Shown piece by piece: positions 62,145-64,000 of a stretch of 64,000 nt of DNA (position 1 is its first letter; every line of letters begins with the position of its first letter). This DNA comes from DASPKT01 sp035626475 (GTDB taxonomy: Bacteria; Pseudomonadota; Alphaproteobacteria; Azospirillales; Azospirillaceae). The translations under genes and the position numbers were made by a program. The stretch is taken from positions 42,768 to 106,767 of the forward strand of contig DASPNP010000065.1 of assembly GCA_035626475.1 (NCBI GenBank), read 5' to 3'. The notes beneath the pieces are model-generated. The model ran no database searches and was not told the origin of the DNA. It was given only the letters and a program-made list of their open reading frames with translations.

Positions 62145-63056
62145 ATGAGCGACACCGATGCCATGAACGTCTTCGACCGCCGCGCCGTCCGCGCCCACCG
62201 CGACCGGGCGGCCCCCGGCTGGGCCGATTACTCCTTCCTCAAGGAGGAGGTGGCGGAGCGGCTGGCCGACCGGCTGCTGGATATCCGCCGCAGCTTCCCG
62301 CTGGCGCTGGATCTGGGCTCCCATGGCGGCGAGATGGCGCGGCGCATGGTCGGCAAGGCCGGAATCGAGCGGGTCGTCCGCGCCGAGCTGTCGCCCGCTC
62401 TAGCGGCGCTGGGCGACGGCCCGGTCGTGGCGGCTGACGAGGAGTTCCTGCCCTTCGCCCCGAACAGCTTCGACCTGGTCGCCAGCTGCCTGTCGCTGCA
62501 TTGGGTCAACGACGTGCCGGGCGCGCTGATCCAGGCGCGGCGCGCGCTGAAGCCGGACGGCATGTTCCTCGGCGCCATGCTGGGCGGCGAGACGCTGTTC
62601 GAGCTGCGCCGCTGCTTGATGGACGCGGAGATCGAGCTGCTGGGCGGCCTGTCCCCGCGCGTCAGCCCCATGGCCGAGGTGCGCGACGCCGGCGGCCTGC
62701 TGCAGCGCGCCGGCTTCGCCCTGCCGGTGGTCGACAGCGACACCATCACCGTCAGCTACCCGAGCGCGCTCCGGCTCATGCGCGACCTGCGCGGCATGGG
62801 CGAGGGCAACGCCGTCCACCAGCGCCGCCGCCAAGTGCCGCCGCGCGCGCTGTTCGCGCTGGCCGCGCAGAAATACGAGAGCCTCTACGCCGAGGCCGAC
62901 GGCACCGTGCCGGCCACCTTCCAGGTGCTGTACATGGCGGGCTGGGCCCCGGACGAGAGCCAGCAGAAGCCGCTGCGCCGGGGCAGCGCCGCCCAGCGCC
63001 TGGCCGACGCGCTGGGCACCGATGAACGCTCCACCGGAATCAAGCCGGGGGCTTGA
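62145..63056 (+). CDS. SAM-dependent methyltransferase (NDUFAF5/BioC-like)
   Basis: 303 aa from MSDTDAMNVFDRRAVRAHRDRAA; the ATG at 62127 is also possible. The SAM fold motif I is ALDLGSHGG, and motif II is LPFAPNSFDLVASCLSLHWVNDVPGALIQARRALKPDGMFLGAM. The N-terminal FDRRAVRAHRDRAAP and the SPRVSPMAEVRDAGGLLQRAGF segment are typical of the alphaproteobacterial relatives of NDUFAF5, the complex I arginine hydroxylase. The molecular role here is unproven. Confidence 0.88.
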   Translation: MSDTDAMNVFDRRAVRAHRDRAAPGWADYSFLKEEVAERLADRLLDIRRSFPLALDLGSHGGEMARRMVGKAGIERVVRAELSPALAALGDGPVVAADEEFLPFAPNSFDLVASCLSLHWVNDVPGALIQARRALKPDGMFLGAMLGGETLFELRRCLMDAEIELLGGLSPRVSPMAEVRDAGGLLQRAGFALPVVDSDTITVSYPSALRLMRDLRGMGEGNAVHQRRRQVPPRALFALAAQKYESLYAEADGTVPATFQVLYMAGWAPDESQQKPLRRGSAAQRLADALGTDERSTGIKPGA

Positions 63057-63109
63057 GGCGCGGCACGGCGGGCGGCTATGGTCGCGCGCTCATCCAGAGA
63101 GGCATCCTG

Positions 63110-63802
63110 ATGTCGGACGATACGAATCCCCAAGGCGAAACCCTCCCGGAGGGCGCGGCCGAAGGCCAGATCAAGCAGAAGCTGATCGACAGCAAGGAGA
63201 AGTGGGCGCGCGAGGGCCGGCACCTCACCGGCGCCACGGCCGAGCGCGCCGAGCGCCTGCCGCCGGGCCAGCGCCTGGTGAGGAACTGGCCGGTGCTGGA
63301 TCTGGGCGTGCAGCCCGACGTGCCGCTGGACCGCTTCACCCTGACCATCGACGGGCTGGTGGAGAACCCCACCGTCTGGGACTGGGAGGCGTTCAAGGCG
63401 CAGCCCATCTTCCAGGACGTGTCCGACATCCACTGCGTCACCGCCTGGTCGCGCTACGACAATCACTGGGAGGGCGTCTCGGCCCGGCATCTGCTGTCGG
63501 TCGTGAAGCCGCTGGCCGAGGCGCGCTTCGTCGTCTGCCACAGCCATGACGGCTACACCACCAACCTGCCGCTGTCCGCCTTCGACGATGCCGACGTGCT
63601 GCTGGCCCATAGCTGGGAGGGCAAGCCGATCCCCCGGGAGCATGGCGGCCCGGTGCGCGTGGTGCTGCCGAAGCTCTATTTCTGGAAATCGGCCAAGTGG
63701 GTGAAGCGCATCGAGTTCGTGGCCGAGGACCAGCCCGGCTTCTGGGAGGTCCGCGGTTACCACAATGAGGGCGACCCGTGGGAGGAGCAGCGGTACAGCT
63801 GA
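63110..63802 (+). CDS. Sulfite-oxidase-type molybdopterin oxidoreductase
   Basis: 230 aa from MSDDTNPQGETLPEGA; no Tat signal. The Oxidored_molyb core starts DRFTLTIDGLVENPTVWDWEAFKAQP. The Mo-ligand Cys is in SDIHCVTAWSRYDNHWEGV, and KLYFWKSAKWVKRIEFV is also typical of the cytoplasmic YedY-like/YuiH group. The substrate is unknown. It follows the methyltransferase gene by 53 bp. Confidence 0.92.
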   Translation: MSDDTNPQGETLPEGAAEGQIKQKLIDSKEKWAREGRHLTGATAERAERLPPGQRLVRNWPVLDLGVQPDVPLDRFTLTIDGLVENPTVWDWEAFKAQPIFQDVSDIHCVTAWSRYDNHWEGVSARHLLSVVKPLAEARFVVCHSHDGYTTNLPLSAFDDADVLLAHSWEGKPIPREHGGPVRVVLPKLYFWKSAKWVKRIEFVAEDQPGFWEVRGYHNEGDPWEEQRYS

Positions 63803-63860
63803 GGGGGCGGCGCGCCGGAGAACCGGTCGTCTGGCTCTCGCCTGCTGTTCAATCTCTACC

Positions 63861-63933
63861 CGTCATCCCGGCGCAGGCCGGGACCCAGGGGTTGCAGCGG
63901 GATGCGTCCGATGCAGCGCTGGCTTGGTTCGTA
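63861..63933. repeat. Interrupted REP-like repeat
   Basis: Matches the left end of the nested element at 44303-44378 (GGGGTTGCAGCGGGATGCG, then GATGCAGCGCT...GTTCGTAG) and stops being similar right after GTTCGTAG at 63933. Confidence 0.75.
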
Positions 63934-64000
63934 GCAACTGTGTTGGACGGGTTCAGGCGGGTTTGTTCTGGAAGGGTGTCTGGTCTCGGACGATGGCGTT
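63934..64000 (-). mobile_element. End of a probable IS110-family insertion sequence
   Basis: The repeat homology ends at 63933, and the new sequence encodes the end of a transposase-like ORF 20 bp further in. The sequence leaves the window to the right. The short non-coding 3' end fits the IS110 group. Confidence 0.5.
63953..64000 (-). CDS. Transposase C-terminus, probable IS110 family (partial)
   Basis: The last 15 codons, NAIVRDQTPFQNKPA, then TGA. IS110-type transposases commonly end with a LNAIVR/LNAMIR segment followed by a few residues and a short tail. Only this tail is visible, so the family is tentative. Confidence 0.45.
   Translation of the reverse strand, partial: NAIVRDQTPFQNKPA

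Overview
The window is GC-rich, roughly 70% by eye, and looks like the chromosome of an alphaproteobacterium, most likely in Rhodospirillales and perhaps near Azospirillaceae. Supporting signs are an F1-ATPase zeta-type (DUF1476) protein, DUF3667, DUF4743-Nudix and RHH_4 proteins, COQ7-type ubiquinone hydroxylation, and strong GC3 codon bias. There is no rRNA, CRISPR array or complete prophage. One tRNA-Leu(CAA) is present. The taxonomic placement is inference.

Layout. 0-5 kb: DTW-domain tRNA modification enzyme, GST, purC-purS, an NRDE protein and the zeta subunit. 5-13 kb: OPT transporter, an ElaA-like acetyltransferase, a FitAB/VapBC toxin-antitoxin pair, a divergent EF-G paralogue and a SulP transporter. 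13-23 kb: LysE exporter, DUF3667 protein, PotD-like binding protein, a LuxR solo, two small DNA-binding regulators, an unknown 530-aa protein and an RTX protein. 23-31 kb: dsbB-coq7, yjhX, HNH nuclease, esterase, gluQ, a DUF4743 Nudix protein, a dynamin-like GTPase and a RelE/ParE pair. 31-40 kb: TetR plus a two-subunit molybdenum hydroxylase, a pentapeptide-PilZ fusion, a thioesterase, DUF445 and a second COQ7-like protein.

40-51 kb: a beta-propeller diguanylate cyclase, acuI, then a fatty-acid or related acyl-CoA degradation regulon (TetR, MaoC, FadB-like, MDR oxidoreductase, acyl-CoA dehydrogenase). Three of its promoters carry the same palindromic box in the -35/-10 spacer. 51-58.6 kb: an orphan pilin-like protein, an M48 lipoprotein protease, a coiled-coil lipoprotein, rpmB, a yhhQ-tgt queuosine salvage pair and a DgcZ-like diguanylate cyclase. 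58.6-60.1 kb is a clearly AT-richer island with a small membrane protein and an exported protein carrying a caspase/CHAT-like His/Cys signature. This is the best candidate here for something undescribed. 60-64 kb: a comF-grxC-nitrilase operon, a methyltransferase, a molybdopterin oxidoreductase, and the 3' end of what looks like an IS110-family element inserted into a REP-like repeat.

Intergenic space is rich in several families of palindromic repeats (at 3.5, 13.5, 27.8, 30.9, 34.5, 39.8, 44.3-44.6, 48.1, 50.7 and 63.9 kb), in one place nested inside each other. Cyclic-di-GMP is a recurring theme: two GGDEF proteins, both with an intact I-site, and one PilZ protein.
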